Shown here one piece after another: positions 36,336 through 48,489 of a DNA stretch of 64,000 nt. The notes beneath the pieces were generated by a model. That model worked only from the letters and a program-made list of their open reading frames with translations, was not told the origin of the DNA and did not search any database. Origin of the DNA: Corinectria fuckeliana. Lineage: Eukaryota; Ascomycota; Sordariomycetes; Hypocreales; Nectriaceae. A program made the position numbers and the translations under genes. The stretch is from contig WPDH01000292.1 of assembly GCA_019137255.1 (NCBI GenBank), forward strand, positions 186,001-250,000, given 5' to 3'. Every line of letters begins with the position of its first letter. Position 1 is the stretch's first letter.

Positions 36336-37040
36336 ATGCTTCAAAGACACACTGCTAGGGGATTGAGGCCCTGGAAGTCTTCTCTTGGCCCGTTATTTAA
36401 TACGCTCTCTCCCGTGAGATCCAAGCGATACCAAGCGTTTGAGGCCGAGTTGGACCGAGACGCCCTCGCCGAAGCCCGCTCCTGGTTCCAGTCCTTCAAT
36501 CCGGCACAACTCCCAAGAGGAAACATCACATATGCGCGATCCAGCGGGCCAGGCGGGCAGCACGTTAACAAGTAAGCTCCAGTCGGGCCCCCGTATGGAA
36601 CATCGGCTGCTCACATTTCAAGGACCGAGACCAAGGCCATCACCGTGTACCCTGTGAAGGACCTGCTTTCCATTCTCCCCAAAACCTTGCACTCCAGCAT
36701 CCGACAGTCCAAGTACTACACGGCAAACAGCGACTCCTTGACCTTTCAGGCACAGACTTCTCGGTCTAGAGATGCCAATGCGGAGGACAACCGGAAGAAG
36801 CTCATCGATGAGGTGACGCGTATCTACCATGAAGCCACCCCTGCTGAAACGAGCGAAGAGAAGAAAAAGAAGCACGAAGACATGTTGGTCTCCCTCCAAA
36901 CCACTTGCTTGATTAGCTGTAGGCAACGGCGAGTCGCTAACTCTTACTACTTTAGACGGGACAGGTTCCATGAAACCCGAGTGAAGCAGAAAAAGCTTAT
37001 TAGCGCTAAGAAACAGGCGCGCAGGGGACCTTTGGACTAA
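36336..37040 (+). CDS. ICT1/Pth4-like GGQ peptidyl-tRNA hydrolase (mitochondrial ribosome rescue)
   Basis: Class I release-factor-domain protein without codon recognition; family members release peptides from stalled mitochondrial ribosomes. Exons are 36336-36571, 36623-36883 and 36956-37040, giving 193 residues. A basic N-terminus (about 1-35) suits mitochondrial import. The catalytic SSGPGGQHVNK motif (GGQ at about 73-75) sits just before the first intron, and TETKAI follows the junction as in all family members. The tail is Lys/Arg-rich (RVKQKKLISAKKQARRG), as expected for ribosome tunnel contact. The second intron has a CGCTAAC branch and TTTAG acceptor but an atypical GTTGGT donor. It is 72 nt and stop-free, so the unspliced form would add 24 residues. 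Confidence 0.88.
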
Positions 37041-38185
37041 GTGCAACGGGTCCTTGGGAGTAACCGCGAAGGCATCAAGGGATGGGCCTGAGGCCTCGGA
37101 CGCCTGCGACAATCTGAGCCCAATAGCTCGGTCCCAACGGCATTCACCTATGCTCATGACTGGGCTGCAAGGGCGAGCGATGCGAAGAGATGGGAGCTAT
37201 GCCCATGGTGCTTACGTCGCTTGGTGGTCATGGCGGCCATGGCAGTTCGTCTGAATGAGACTGGACGAAACCCCTGAAGACCAGTTTCAGGACAACCGAA
37301 ATACTGCTGGCTGCAAAGACCAAGGGCCTGCCGGTGGAAAAGGGCAGACTTTGTGTAACGTGGCAAGGTCAGACAGACAGGCGGACCGAGCCGAAGAAAA
37401 AGATTGGAAACGGGGATCTGCGACATTATCTACGGAGTAGGCTTTGTACGAGTATGGATATTGGTTAACTATGCTTGTTGGGCATACGGATACCTTCATT
37501 CCTTTCAAAGAGGAATCTGTACATATCTTTGCGACACATGGTGAATATCTACCTAATACCCAAACAAGCGCCCCCTGTCGGATGCCATGACGCACGGTGG
37601 TGGGATGAGATGGGACGACGGTGGCCCGTCCGAATGATTGGAATTGTATTTGCTGCGACTCCGTAATTTTCACAGGCGTACATTTTCAACCCACGCAAAG
37701 CTCGACCAATCTCCGGGCCAAAAGACCAAAGGCCAACAAAGCCCGTGGCGGCAAGACCATTTGCCTTCTCACTGCTCACTCTTCACTCTAGACTCTCAAC
37801 TAGATTGGCCTGGCCCGACTCTCCTCCTATTACTCTGTTCGTCCCCCCACCCCACCTCGCTGGCTGGCTGGAAGATACAAGTCCTGATCAGCCCCCTCCC
37901 TCTTCTATCACCTTGATTGCTGACAATCACGACTCCCAGCCGCAAATCCCAGATCTCTTCCTCCCCCAACAGCGTCGCCACCGAAGCAAACCCGATTTAT
38001 ATCCGCCTCGACTCCTACTGCAGTACTCGTCGCTCTCCCTGTTGCTCGTCATTACTCCTCGCTCGTTCTCCCCCACCGCCCACATCTAGCCCACGCTTGC
38101 GGGGCGTCTCGCGTCACCCTCCACCTCCGTCCTCGCTACCTCTCGTCTCTCCCTCGCCGAACCGATACGGATACGGAATTCAGCT
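37041..38185. other. Intergenic region and CT-rich promoter of the CaM kinase gene
   Basis: About 1.1 kb. The last 400 bp (from about 37760) are strongly pyrimidine-rich and probably comprise the promoter and a long 5' UTR of the kinase gene. No coding potential identified. Confidence 0.55.
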
Positions 38186-39544
38186 ATGGCGTCGCAACCT
38201 CAGGTCCAGCCTTGTAGATACAAGGTCGGCAAGACCCTGGGAGCTGGCTCCTACTCTGTCGTCAAGGAGTGCGTCCACATCGACACCGGCCGCTACTATG
38301 CCGCCAAGGTCATCAACAAGCGGCTGATGGCAGGCCGCGAACACATGGTACGCCTCATCTCTGCCCCCCTCGCTCTTGCTCTTGCTTGTTTCCTACCCAT
38401 CAGCCCCTCCTCCGTCGTGCCTCCGTCGCCGCTCTCCTCGGGCTAAAAAAGACGCGGCGCAAAACAGGTCCGGAATGAAATTGCCGTCCTCAAAAAGGTC
38501 TCCATGGGCCACCAGAACATCCTCACCCTCGTCGACTACTTTGAAACCATGAACAACCTCTACCTCGTCACCGACCTAGCCCTCGGCGGCGAGCTCTTCG
38601 ACCGCATTTGCCGCAAGGGCTCCTACTACGAATCAGATGCCGCTGATCTCATCCGCGCCACCCTCTCCGCCGTCGCCTACCTCCACGACCACGGAATCGT
38701 CCACCGCGACCTGAAGCCCGAAAACCTCCTCTTCCGCACTCCCGAGGACAATGCCGACTTGCTAATCGCCGACTTTGGCCTTTCGCGCATCATGGACGAG
38801 GAGCAGTTCCACGTCCTTACCACCACATGTGGCACCCCCGGATACATGGCCCCCGAGATCTTCAAGAAGACGGGCCACGGCAAGCCCGTCGACCTTTGGG
38901 CCCTCGGCGTCATCACCTACTTCCTCCTTTGCGGTTACACACCCTTCGACCGCGACTCCGACTTTGAAGAGATGCAGGCCATCCTCAATGCCGACTACAG
39001 CTTTACCCCGATTGAGTATTGGCGGGGCGTTTCCAACCATGCCAAGGACTTTATTCGGAGATGCTTGACTATTGATGCCACCAAGCGCATTACCGCCCAC
39101 GAGGCCCTACAACATCCCTTCGTTGCCGGCTTCCTCAGCCCCGATGGCGAGAGCCAGAACCTGCTGCCCAACATCAAGAAGAACTTCAACGCTCGCCGGA
39201 CGCTGCATGCCGCCATCGACACCGTCCGCGCCATTAACAAGCTGCGCGAGGCCCAGAGTGGCATGATGAACGGCGCTCGCTCCAAAGAGCCTTCCAGGGG
39301 AACCGCCGCTGCTGCCCGCGGCCCGCAGCAAGACCAGTCCGCAGCCCGCAAGGACGATAGCGCCATCTCCATGGATAACAGCCAGAGCAAAGACAGCGGC
39401 TATGGGACACAGAGCGAGGTCGATGTCGTGATGGGGAACACGGGGCTTTCCGACGTTCCTGCGGCGCTGCAGCCGGGCAACAATGGCAACCGCGTCATTG
39501 AGACGAGTAAGGGACTATGGACCGGACCGGCGCTGAGGAGATAG
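38186..39544 (+). CDS. CMK1: Calcium/calmodulin-dependent protein kinase (CaMK I type)
   Basis: Cytosolic Ser/Thr kinase activated by Ca2+/calmodulin, acting in stress, growth and cell-cycle signalling in fungi. Exons are 38186-38347 and 38468-39544, giving 412 residues. The kinase domain runs from about 12 to 275. It has a Gly-rich loop GAGSYS (19-24), catalytic AAK lysine (K41), HRDLKPEN (D135), DFG (D156) and an activation loop LTTTCGTPGYMAPE in which T173 aligns with the CaMKK-phosphorylated Thr of CaMKI. The autoinhibitory and calmodulin-binding helix follows (KKNFNARRTLHAAIDTVRA, then INKLREAQ). A low-complexity tail of about 90 residues ends in GPALRR. All catalytic residues are present. 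The first exon ends exactly at a codon boundary after EHM. Confidence 0.94.
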
Positions 39545-41052
39545 GGGAGGGGGCAACGCCGCGATGATTCATTTATTGGTGCTGCGGAAACGGTCTCGCG
39601 ATAGAGGAGGTTGAGGCTCGTGCTTCGGGGTTGGAAAACGAGCGGCATTCGAGGATATTCGAACACAGCGAGGCAAAATCGGGTATGCAACCAAGCATCA
39701 ACCAATCTATGGGAGGCTAGCAGGATATTTGAGCATTTTTTTCCTCTCTTTTTTTACTTGTCATTTCATGCGCCTCTTCCACACACCGCCGAGGCACGGA
39801 TCTGGTCGACAACCCGATTATTGGGTTGAACGGACGGCAGGATCGCCGTTCCATGCCCGGCAGGGCATCCGGGCGAAGGTTGTCGTTTCTAAGAACAATT
39901 CTATCAGTTCTGTTTGTCGTTTTGGCTTTCCATTTTCGGGTTATGCTACTTACTTCACCCTCCCTTATTTATCTGTCAGTTTTCATCGTCTTACTTACGT
40001 TCCGAAATTCTGTTTGGAGTAGCTAGATGCCAGCAACGCCCGTCAAATACAGCGAGGCAAAGACAGGGGCGTTCCAGATACGGAGTCTCTTATTGCTCAC
40101 CTGACTGCTCATGATTGCCCTCTCCGTACCCCGTCCTGACTTGGACGACACGATATTCTCAGCTGGTCTAACATGGCGTCGTGATTCAGGTGCACACTCA
40201 CATAAGTATGAAACTGTCTTTCGTGCCCTCGAATTTTAATTCACCTGGTGATGACGTTGGGCTTAGTACTTGGCAGTTAGCATAGTGATGACAAGGTAGT
40301 TATGATTAGGATAGCTTGGAATAAGGTCATTCTGTACATGAACAGGGGAGGGCCCGAACGTCTTTGAAATGCCTTTATAGAACCGGAGTGAACATTGGGG
40401 AAGCTCCATGCCGAACACTAGATGGTTCAGTATCACAAACGAGTCGAGTATTTAACAGCTCATAATGTCTGTTCATCATCTCCTCTAACTCCTAATGTCT
40501 AGCGAGTGGTATCTTTGGTATCCCCGTTTCCCTACTCCCTTGCATTCCGCCTCCGTGCGCCGAGCAAGTGCATCTCCAATTCCAACCCAGGATGCAGCGA
40601 GCCATTCCCGAGTGCGTCCCCATCAAGAGGACCCTGGTCCCATGTTTGTCCGCGAGACGAGGTTCAGTAGCGATCGTCTCAGTGCAGGTTTTCCCTCCTC
40701 TTTCCCATGCACGAATTATCATCCTCTGCTGTGTTGCTGTGTATACATTACTCTATCAGATTCCGTCGTCTCTCCGGATTATATGCATTATGGGGATATC
40801 CTTGGATCCCCAGTTCCCGTTATTACAGTTTCCGCCCCTCTGACGACCCGGCGTCAGAATCCAGTTTCTGTGAAACCCCGAGTTGCGCCTAGTCGCTGTG
40901 CGGATGAATGCCAAAGATGTTAAAAAAATATAGTGACGCCGAAGATTAATTAGGGGTTCGGTTGTAGTAGGAGTCGTAAGTCTCGACACACGGCGTGCCG
41001 AGGAAGGGCGCTAACCATGTTGGACCATGTGAGCGCAATCGCTTCGTGTCGG
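39545..41052. other. Interval between convergent CMK1 and AUR1
   Basis: About 1.5 kb, AT-richer than the flanking coding regions, holding both 3' UTRs. A 142-codon ATG frame at 40495-40923 has no domain, no intron support and biased composition, so I do not call it. Confidence 0.5.
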
Positions 41053-42488
41053 TTACCGTACCACAACCACTTCGCTCAGTTCGACGTCTCGGGGAGGTTG
41101 AGCGTGACCGTCCCAGAGCTGACCGTCATTCGCCATGTCCATCACCAACATTCCCGGGATAGCCTCGTCACCAAGTGTTGGGCTCATGGTTCCGCTGCTT
41201 GAGCTGCAACTGGAGCTGCTGCCCACGGTCCATCCGTCGCTAGAGTCGGCTCTGCGGCGATCCAACAATCCAAGACCGAAGTACTCGCCGTACTCCTCGT
41301 CCAAGACCTTGTGCTGATCGCCATACTCAACGTATTCGTAGTCCCATCGTGTCATATTGCTCTCCTGTCGCTGAGGCAGCCATCGGGCCTTGGCCGTGTA
41401 GAAGAAGGCGGCCGCGATGAGGCCTCCGCAAACCAAGTCAATCGCGTAGTGGTGGCTGAGGTACATAGTAGCCCACCAGACCCAACCAGCGTACAGAATG
41501 AAAAAGGTTCGGAACTGAGGGAAGCAGTGGGACATGAAGAGAGCCTCGAGGACGGCGTTGGCGGCGTGGAGCGAGGGGAATGCACCGAACGGCAGCGGCG
41601 CAGCGGTGAAGTTGGTGGTGTAGAAGTCGACGCCGAAAATCGCGTCGATACGGGCAAGACCGGCGGGGGATCCAGGCATGCCGTAGGCAGCAGGGATCAG
41701 ACCGTGCTCATTCTCGTACCATGGCGGAGTGCAGGGGAAGACGATCTGAATGGTAACGCCAAGGATGCTCATCCAGCCAAAGGTTCGCGCGAAAACGGGG
41801 GTCGAGCCTGGGGCGGCGAATATGAAGATGATCAAAGAGCAGACGGCAGGGGCACCGAAATGCATGATGCCATAGGGAAGCCAGGCAAGGATGTCGAGAA
41901 TGGGATGCTGGTGGGCGGACAGGATCTTGGATAGGTTGGCGCCGTAGAGGACGTTCTCGAGAGCCGGAAGCACGCGGACCCAAATGTGAGGTCGGTACTC
42001 GGACGGAATAAATCTGGAAGGGTTAGGGGGCGAAACACGAAAATATGCAACTGATGGGGTAAGGCTTACCGGCTACAAAAGAAATAGAGCAACCAAATCC
42101 AAATCACGGCTGAAGGTAGGAAAAACTGTCGAGTAGCAGGCATGAGAACGGCCCAAATGCTGGCCATAACAGCGAGGGTCTTCAGGCCGGGAGCCGGAGG
42201 AGCGATCCAGAGGGAAAAGAGGGCAAGCAACGTCAGGAAGGCATATTGGAGATCCGACGTGCACCACTTGTGTTTTTGTAGGTCGCGGATGCCGTCCCAG
42301 GCATTGAAAGAAACCTTCAAGGTGGTGATGTCGTCGACACCAGGATGCGCCCTTGACTTTGACTTGCTGCGGCGACGGCCAATTCGGTATCGGTGAGGAA
42401 TGGTGTTGAGAAAGGGCAAGTTGAGGTGCTCGGGCCAAAGCAGGTGTAGCTTGGGCTTGCCCGAGATGGACGCAGTGAAGTCGTTCAT
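41053..42488 (-). CDS. AUR1: Inositol phosphorylceramide synthase catalytic subunit Aur1
   Basis: Golgi enzyme transferring phosphoinositol from phosphatidylinositol to phytoceramide, essential in fungi and the target of aureobasidin A. Exons are 42488-42070 and 42013-41053, giving 459 residues. Several membrane helices flank the lipid-phosphatase-like motifs GAFPSLHAANA (catalytic H289) and YLSHHYAIDL (H328, D332). The 39- and 4-residue spacings are the same as those of the yeast H255/H294/D298 triad. The C-terminal tail is cytosolic-type, Ser/Asp/Gly-rich, and ends in a Val run. ATG 42488 is the first ATG in the frame. The upstream region (42773-42907) is CT-rich on the coding strand, marking the probable promoter. 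Confidence 0.95.
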
Positions 42489-42772
42489 TGTCGCCGTCGG
42501 AGTTCGAGGACGGGAGATGACGAAAGGGATGGTGTAGGAAGTCGGCTGGTAGATATTTTCGTTGACCCAATATTGATGTCCAAAAGCTACCGCATAATCC
42601 AAGTAACCTGGTGACTAGCAGTTAATCTATTGGCGTCGAGAAGTCGGATGATCCGAGGATCGAATTGGTCGTCTGGAAGCAGTCGCCGTCGGAGCAGATT
42701 GGCCGGGATGAGGGAGGCAAAGCAGCACGCGACAGGAAGCCAGAGTCGACGTCAAGCTAATGGGCTCGAAGC

Positions 42773-42907
42773 TGAGAAAGGGAGATAGAGAGAGAGAGGG
42801 ATGCTTGAGCGGCCAAGGTAGAGAGGGGGAGAGGAAATCGAGAGGAAGAGGAGAGGAAGAGGAGAGAAGTAGTAGTAGTAAAAGGGTAAGAGAAGAGGAG
42901 TGGGAGG
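42773..42907 (-). promoter_or_regulatory. Pyrimidine-rich promoter tract of AUR1
   Basis: Continuous purine-rich plus strand (GAGAGAGAGGG, GAAGAGGAGAGGAAGAGGAG), which is CT-rich in the sense of AUR1 and lies 285-420 bp upstream of its ATG. Confidence 0.5.
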
Positions 42908-45900
42908 ATGATGACGAAGTGCAGATGTAGTGCAGAAGGGGCGGCTTGGCTTGGCTTTGGGCGCAGTGGGTGCTGCTTTTGTTGGTTGCGGCGCAGGCTC
43001 TTACATGGACGCCCTCGCACTCGCTCTCAGCGCCTTGACTGGGCGACAGGTACCTACCACCGGGACTGCTACAGCGCTGCAGCACCCGACCTTACAGCGG
43101 CCGGGGGGTAACGAGCGCTAAGCTAAACTACCCCCAACCTAACCCGCTGAGATTTTAACAGGGCTTCGGGGGTATTGCAGGGCATGGTTTCCAGGGAGCT
43201 CTTCACAGTCCACTCGTCAGGGCTGGTGGCTGATGCTGATGGGACGGCCCCGGATGCTGCGGGAAGGGCAACGAGTACAAGGGACCCAAGTATCCCACCC
43301 ACAAGCCCCAGGACCACCTGCGAAATTGCACTGAGGGGGGGCGACAGCCTGACTAAGCCCGATTGGGAGCACCGTCACGGGTCTAGCCTGGGTTTCTGAC
43401 GGCGGCGGATGCCACTGACGGGACGCTGGGAGCCACTCAGGAGTGCGGACTCCGATGAGTCGCGTGTGTCCGCTCGCGTGCAGGCTCTCCAAGCGTACCG
43501 ATTTTCACCACCTGCAGTGGGAGAAGGTCGCCCTCCGGTGCTGGCGGCGGTACGGGGTTTATGGGAGCCCGACGCCGATGTATTACGGTAATTTCCTGCG
43601 GCGCCCCACCGCGGGATATATGAGCGCCATTGGCCCATTGTCGCCTGACGGACAGAACGACACTCTGCTGGAATACATAGTACTTCGTACACCAGCTTGC
43701 ACAAGGCCGCGGAAGTCCGCATCGGCCCGGACGGACGGACATACACAACACGTATCTATCCCTAAACGAAATACGGTCCTAGCACTAAGCCAAAGATTCG
43801 AAATCAATTCATTTCTTGTCACGTCTTGTAGAAATGAATGGCACGACGAGCTGCATCATAATTCCCGACGAGGCGTGAGAGGGAGGCAGCCCATCGATCC
43901 CTGCCTTTGACCAACGTAGGACCTCACCTAAGCGAGTGATTCCTCTTGGCTGTTCCGTTGGCAGCTTGACCCGCTCAAGCAGAGCAAGCAGGGCAAGCAG
44001 GGCAGACAAGCAGACCGACAGCTAAGTGGGCATGCCAACACGTCAAGATGATGATGATGCTGTTGAAGGTCGGCGTAAGATGCCCCCAAGGCGCGGTGCA
44101 GGCTGACGTGCTGGAGCTCGAACTACTTGTTTCCATTGGTACCTGTGGGCGCGGCGACAGAGAGCTAACTGGTAGATTGCAGTGTAAGATTAGAGGGGGG
44201 CTTCCGACGTGGACAGTCCCCTCATCCGTCTCCGCGAGCGGGGCCCCAGCTCTCACCTCAGCACCCAATCCCAAACTACCACGAGATGAGTGGGATGGGA
44301 AGGAGTCGAGGCATCCTTTGTGATTGTGGCTCGTCTCTGCCAGCGTCACCAACAGAACGGTTCCCCGGTTTGCACAGCCGCCGTTTCACGGACAGAAACG
44401 CCTTGGTCTAGCTAGGAGCCCCGTTAGCAGCGTCCATCACTGTGGCACAGCAGGGACAGATCGATCTGAGGCACACACAGCCGTGTTGACGACGACTTGC
44501 GACATGGCTGACGGGCAGCTCAAGGAGTGCGCGTACCTGCCATGTATTCAGGAGCAAGCCACTGGACGAGACCTGGGGCAGCCTAACAACTGTCAACCAG
44601 GTTCGCTGTCTTTGACTCCGCACACGGAAATTGGGGATGATCACCCAGGGGGTTTAAACATCAGACAAATGATCGAGGCAGGCCACAACAACAGCCGTTG
44701 GCGCTTGCTACGTATATATTAGAAGCAACATAGTAGACGCACAGAGCACGCGGAAAGATTAGTAACATGGCGAGGCACCATATGAGGCAATGTACATCAG
44801 AACTGCCTGAGATAGCTTCAGAAATCGGCTAGGCCTATGCCGCACCGTGTCCATGGAAGATATCTGGGACTACATAGGTAGTACAGAGTGCAAAAACAGA
44901 CAATGTTCGTGGCCGTACTAGTGTGAATGGGGTCGGCACGCAACAAAGCGAAACCAATACCGAGGCGTTCAAATAACCTCAAAGGACAACCGTCCCGAAC
45001 TGTTAGAGAAGCTACTTAGTGGTTCTGACGTTCGGTACCTGAATGAATCGTACGGCACGGCCGTTCGGGCTGACGGGTTCTCGCGGATATCCCCAGTACC
45101 TGACGGACTGGCACCGCAAGCAAAGCATGGAAGTAACTCTCCGGGGAATACGGAGTAGGCGTGCCCGATAATGACGATGATATGACAATGCCGTCTAGGG
45201 CCTAGAGCCGAGGAATAATCCGAGGAAGAAAAAAAAGGAAGAAAAAGAGTCAATGACCCCACTGGTAAAGTGTCACACACTCACTACTGGCCGCTGGCTG
45301 CAGTGCTGGTGGGAAGGCAGTACTTCGGCCTGAGGTACCTTTTCGCGACAACGGGAAGTGGAATGCTTTAGTTTTCTCGCCTTCGCTCACGCGCCCGACT
45401 ATCTCGCATCCTCCAAGACCCCTCTAGTCCTCTGGCCCTCCACTCCACCATAGCAATCTCCACACCTAAATCCTTGAACGCACGAGATGGCGCTACATGG
45501 GGTGGCATGGGGCGCTCCTGGAAGCATCAAATCATATCTTGAAATGTACGAAGTACTTCTAGTGCAAATCTCCCGTTACGAGATACCTTCGCTGACCAGG
45601 GTCAGCTTCATCCCGCCCCATACCACAACTTAATACTATGTAACCCAGCTCGCAACCTAGCAACTAGCTAGCTACGTGCACGGGGCATTCACCTACTGTG
45701 TACACCGCGGGTAGCAACGAGCAACCGGCAGTCGGCCGAGCAGTCTTCACAAGCTCTGGGAGCCTGGGCCAACAACCATCACCACCAAAGAACAATAATC
45801 GTGTGCTCACGAGGACGACTGCTCGCCTAACAGCTCTCTAGATACTCGGCATCCCATCGAGATATCCGGCTCTTGACGAATTACCGTTCTTTGAGACAGC

Positions 45901-46381
45901 GTGACTGACGATTTGCGCAACGGGCGAGGCGCATCCCACATCCATAGATATCTCTTATCCCATCACCGTTTCCCCGGTCTCCAGCGTCCCCGGAATTCCT
46001 GCCGTTAGTCCTATCCAATCTATTCCATCTCACACGCGGTGCTCCAGCGTGCGTGGTTCAGCTGCGTATGCCCCAACCCGTCTCTGGAGAACGGACGCAA
46101 CAAGCGACAAGGATCGCGACGGCCCACGAAACGTTGTGCTGGCTATCCCGGCCTATCCGGATGCGGCGGCGGGCCCCTTGCTGTTCGTTGCGGTGCTCGC
46201 CTCAAATGGTCGATGTTCGCTGCGACCTCGTCTGCTTGTCAGAACGATGGCAGCACCACAGCTCAGTCCATTGTGATTGAATCGTAAGCTAACTGACTAG
46301 CTTGATCCCTGGGTCGAGCCCCCATCCAGCTCACGCCTTGTTATCGGTCGGTGACGTCGTTGTTTTTCGCTCCACCGCGGC

Positions 46382-46527
46382 GCCTCGGAGCGGTGTTAGT
46401 GCCGAGGCCGATGGCGCGCGGGTTGTCAGAGTTTTAGAGCAAGGCTGCTAAAACGGAGGAGTTCTTTGTCCTCCATCGCGATGCGATAGGTGCGCAGCGC
46501 GGTGAGATGTGGACCCAGGGTCTGGGT
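46382..46527. other. Cluster of five short perfect or near-perfect inverted repeats
   Basis: Successive stem-loops: GCCTCGG/CCGAGGC (46382-46408), GTTTTAG...CTAAAAC with an inner AGC/GCT extension (46431-46454), GGAGGA/TCCTCC (46455-46474), ATCGC/GCGAT (46476-46488) and ACCCA/TGGGT (about 46513-46527). Either strand could fold this way. No known ncRNA family or Pol III box pattern was recognised, so this is only a candidate structured element. Confidence 0.4.
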
Positions 46528-47996
46528 AACGGCTTTGAGGGTTCAACAGCAGGCGCCACTATGCACGTACGGACTACAGAGCGACGTGAGAATGAGAAGC
46601 AAGCAGGGGTTGATGATATTTGGGAGGGTTGCTTTCACATCAGGGATGCGAAACCTCTCGAGCTGATCAAGCCTGTCGAGTCTGCACTGTTGTTTGTCGA
46701 CGAGACCTGCCATGCTCTTGTTGTCCCTTGGCTGATATCATTTGTTGTTCGACCAAGTTGGCATCCCTCTTGGAGATTCACGGAGGCATACTTACGAGGA
46801 GCATCCCTGGCGCTCTCTAACCAACCCTCTGCCATCCTTCTGTCAGCATCCGTTGACAGACGCGCGCGCGAGACCTTACGAATAGTACGGCGCTAGACTC
46901 TTGGCCCAATTTCGCTTTTTGCGACACGGCGATCCGATGAGATGAAGGTATGTATCTGGCTCCGCGTGATTAGGCTCCGGGCCCGACCGTGAAATCTCGG
47001 AGCCAGATGTTGATTGAACCCGTCTCCGATCTTCTTGGTCCGTCAGTAACGACAATCAACGGGAAACAACCAGGTGATCGGCGATCGAGCGAGCTAAGAT
47101 GTCTTGACTCTTGAGCACACGACAGTCAACATCACGTCGACGTGCCGTCGCAATCACCTCGGCACTTGATAATGATCACTATCTCTGCGGCGCTTGTGGC
47201 CTGGTCCTATCCACCCCCATTGGCCGTGCTTCAATGCGACTGCGGTCAGCTCGTCAATTGCCTCCTCCGACCTGGCGCCGTGAGAATATTTGGCGTGAAG
47301 ATGCCAGACTGATTGGGGCACTGACGTCGTTGTACTTTGTACACCGACCGCGAAGTAGCACACGGTGGCTAGCAGAGGTGGCTGCAAGCATCGCCATGCA
47401 TTATGCCGTGCTCTGCCAGGCTCACACCGTCATTCATCAGTGGCAGTAGGGATTCTGTGTCCCAGAGCCCAGACCGCAACCACTGAAGTCAGGACGACCC
47501 TTCGCCATGGTCCCTCGGCACCTATACAAACCCGTCAACATGCCTCCCTTGCAGTAGGCTAGTCGAGGCATGCACGCAGCAAGCTAGACTGCTACATATG
47601 TACGCATCCACCGATGGGACCCAATAGCCTCACTCCGTCTTCCAGCTCTGGCGACATCCACGCTGTGGTCTCGTGCCCTCGTGAGCCACACTGGCGCTGT
47701 TGCGTGGCATTGGAGCTGGAGCATCCTGCCCTCCCCCCCCGTCGCTCCATATCATAATACCGCAGGACCCTTATTATCACTCAATCTTTCCAAAAAGTTT
47801 TAGCCACAGCCGAGCCTGCCGCCTTGCTGGGCTCTCGTCAATGTCAACTGCACCTTAGTGGCTGATCCCTAACAGGGCCGACGAACTCTGTGAAGCGAAA
47901 GACCTAACTAAGTTAACTTATTGCAAGCTGATACCACGCTTGTCGGTTGCTTCCGTCACGAACAGTCAAACCTTTGGGCTTTAACAAGCAATCTTA

Positions 47997-48489
47997 TTAA
48001 TCACCGTGGAACCCGCAAAAACATTGTATCCACTCGCCGGTCATGTTTTCTTCTTCTTTGCGGCCGACTTCGATTAGTCCCAGTTTAACGCCATTTCCCC
48101 GGTTATCAGTGGAGTTTAGAGACCCATCAATATGGACGTCTAAAGAAAAAAAAACCCTCTTTTTCTTTTTCTTTTCGTCTTGGCTCACTCTTGGCCGTTG
48201 GTCCGTGGTCGGTAGTTTTCGGCCGGGACTTGTCGGTGTGGATGTCGTTAAGGCCGGCCGGTGGGACGATGCAATGAAGATCGACTTGTCCTGGCTCGGT
48301 CGGTCGTCTGATGCCTTTCTGACTTCTCCGTGTGTCTTTCTCGCCGGCTGGTCCGGAAGGTAACAGTCTCGAATCTCCGGTGACATGGGATGTCCAAGCG
48401 AAGTGTTGCTGCAGACCTCGGGCATGAGTGGGCTTCTGTAGCCCAAAGAAAAGAACAAGAGCGAGAAGAAAAAACCGCTTGTTAGTCAC
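47997..48489 (-). CDS. Candidate small secreted protein gene, start unresolved
   Basis: Two minus-strand exons, 48489-48189 and 48139-47997, join through a 49-nt intron with a GTGAGC donor and a very strong acceptor (T-run then CTTTAG). The join gives one 147-codon frame. The N-terminal stretch KRFFLLALVLFFGL then QKPTHA resembles a signal peptide, and the C-terminus EWIQCFCGFHGD is Cys-containing. The frame begins at GTG with no in-frame ATG close by. The segment GACTAACAAG and the following pyrimidine run ending CTACAG could equally be the 3' end of an upstream intron. It is either a gene with an undetected first exon, a gene that lost its start, or chance. No family recognised. Confidence 0.3.

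Larger units (their letters stand above)
42489..47996. other. Gene-poor interval downstream of the AUR1 promoter
   Basis: About 5.5 kb. The first 420 bp are the AUR1 promoter and 5' UTR, including the CT-rich (minus strand) tract at 42773-42907. Beyond that I found no gene with recognisable domains. The interval holds TACTTCGTAC-type 10-mers at 43681-43690 and 45546-45555 and a row of small hairpins at 46382-46527. A 129-codon ATG frame at 46507-46896 is unsupported. Confidence 0.5.

Noticed and set aside
40495..40923. 142-codon ATG frame between CMK1 and AUR1
   Set aside because: No domain, no splice support and located in a 3' flanking region between convergent genes.
46296..46335. tRNA-like GGGTCGAGCCCC segment
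   Set aside because: No D arm, anticodon stem or acceptor stem can be paired around it on either strand.
46431..46454. GTTTTAGAGC at a hairpin resembling a CRISPR guide scaffold start
   Set aside because: No repeat-spacer array, no cas genes, and a eukaryotic context. The similarity is 10 nt and coincidental.
46507..46896. 129-codon ATG frame in the large gap
   Set aside because: No recognisable family or signal peptide. It overlaps the hairpin row, and chance frames of this length are common here.
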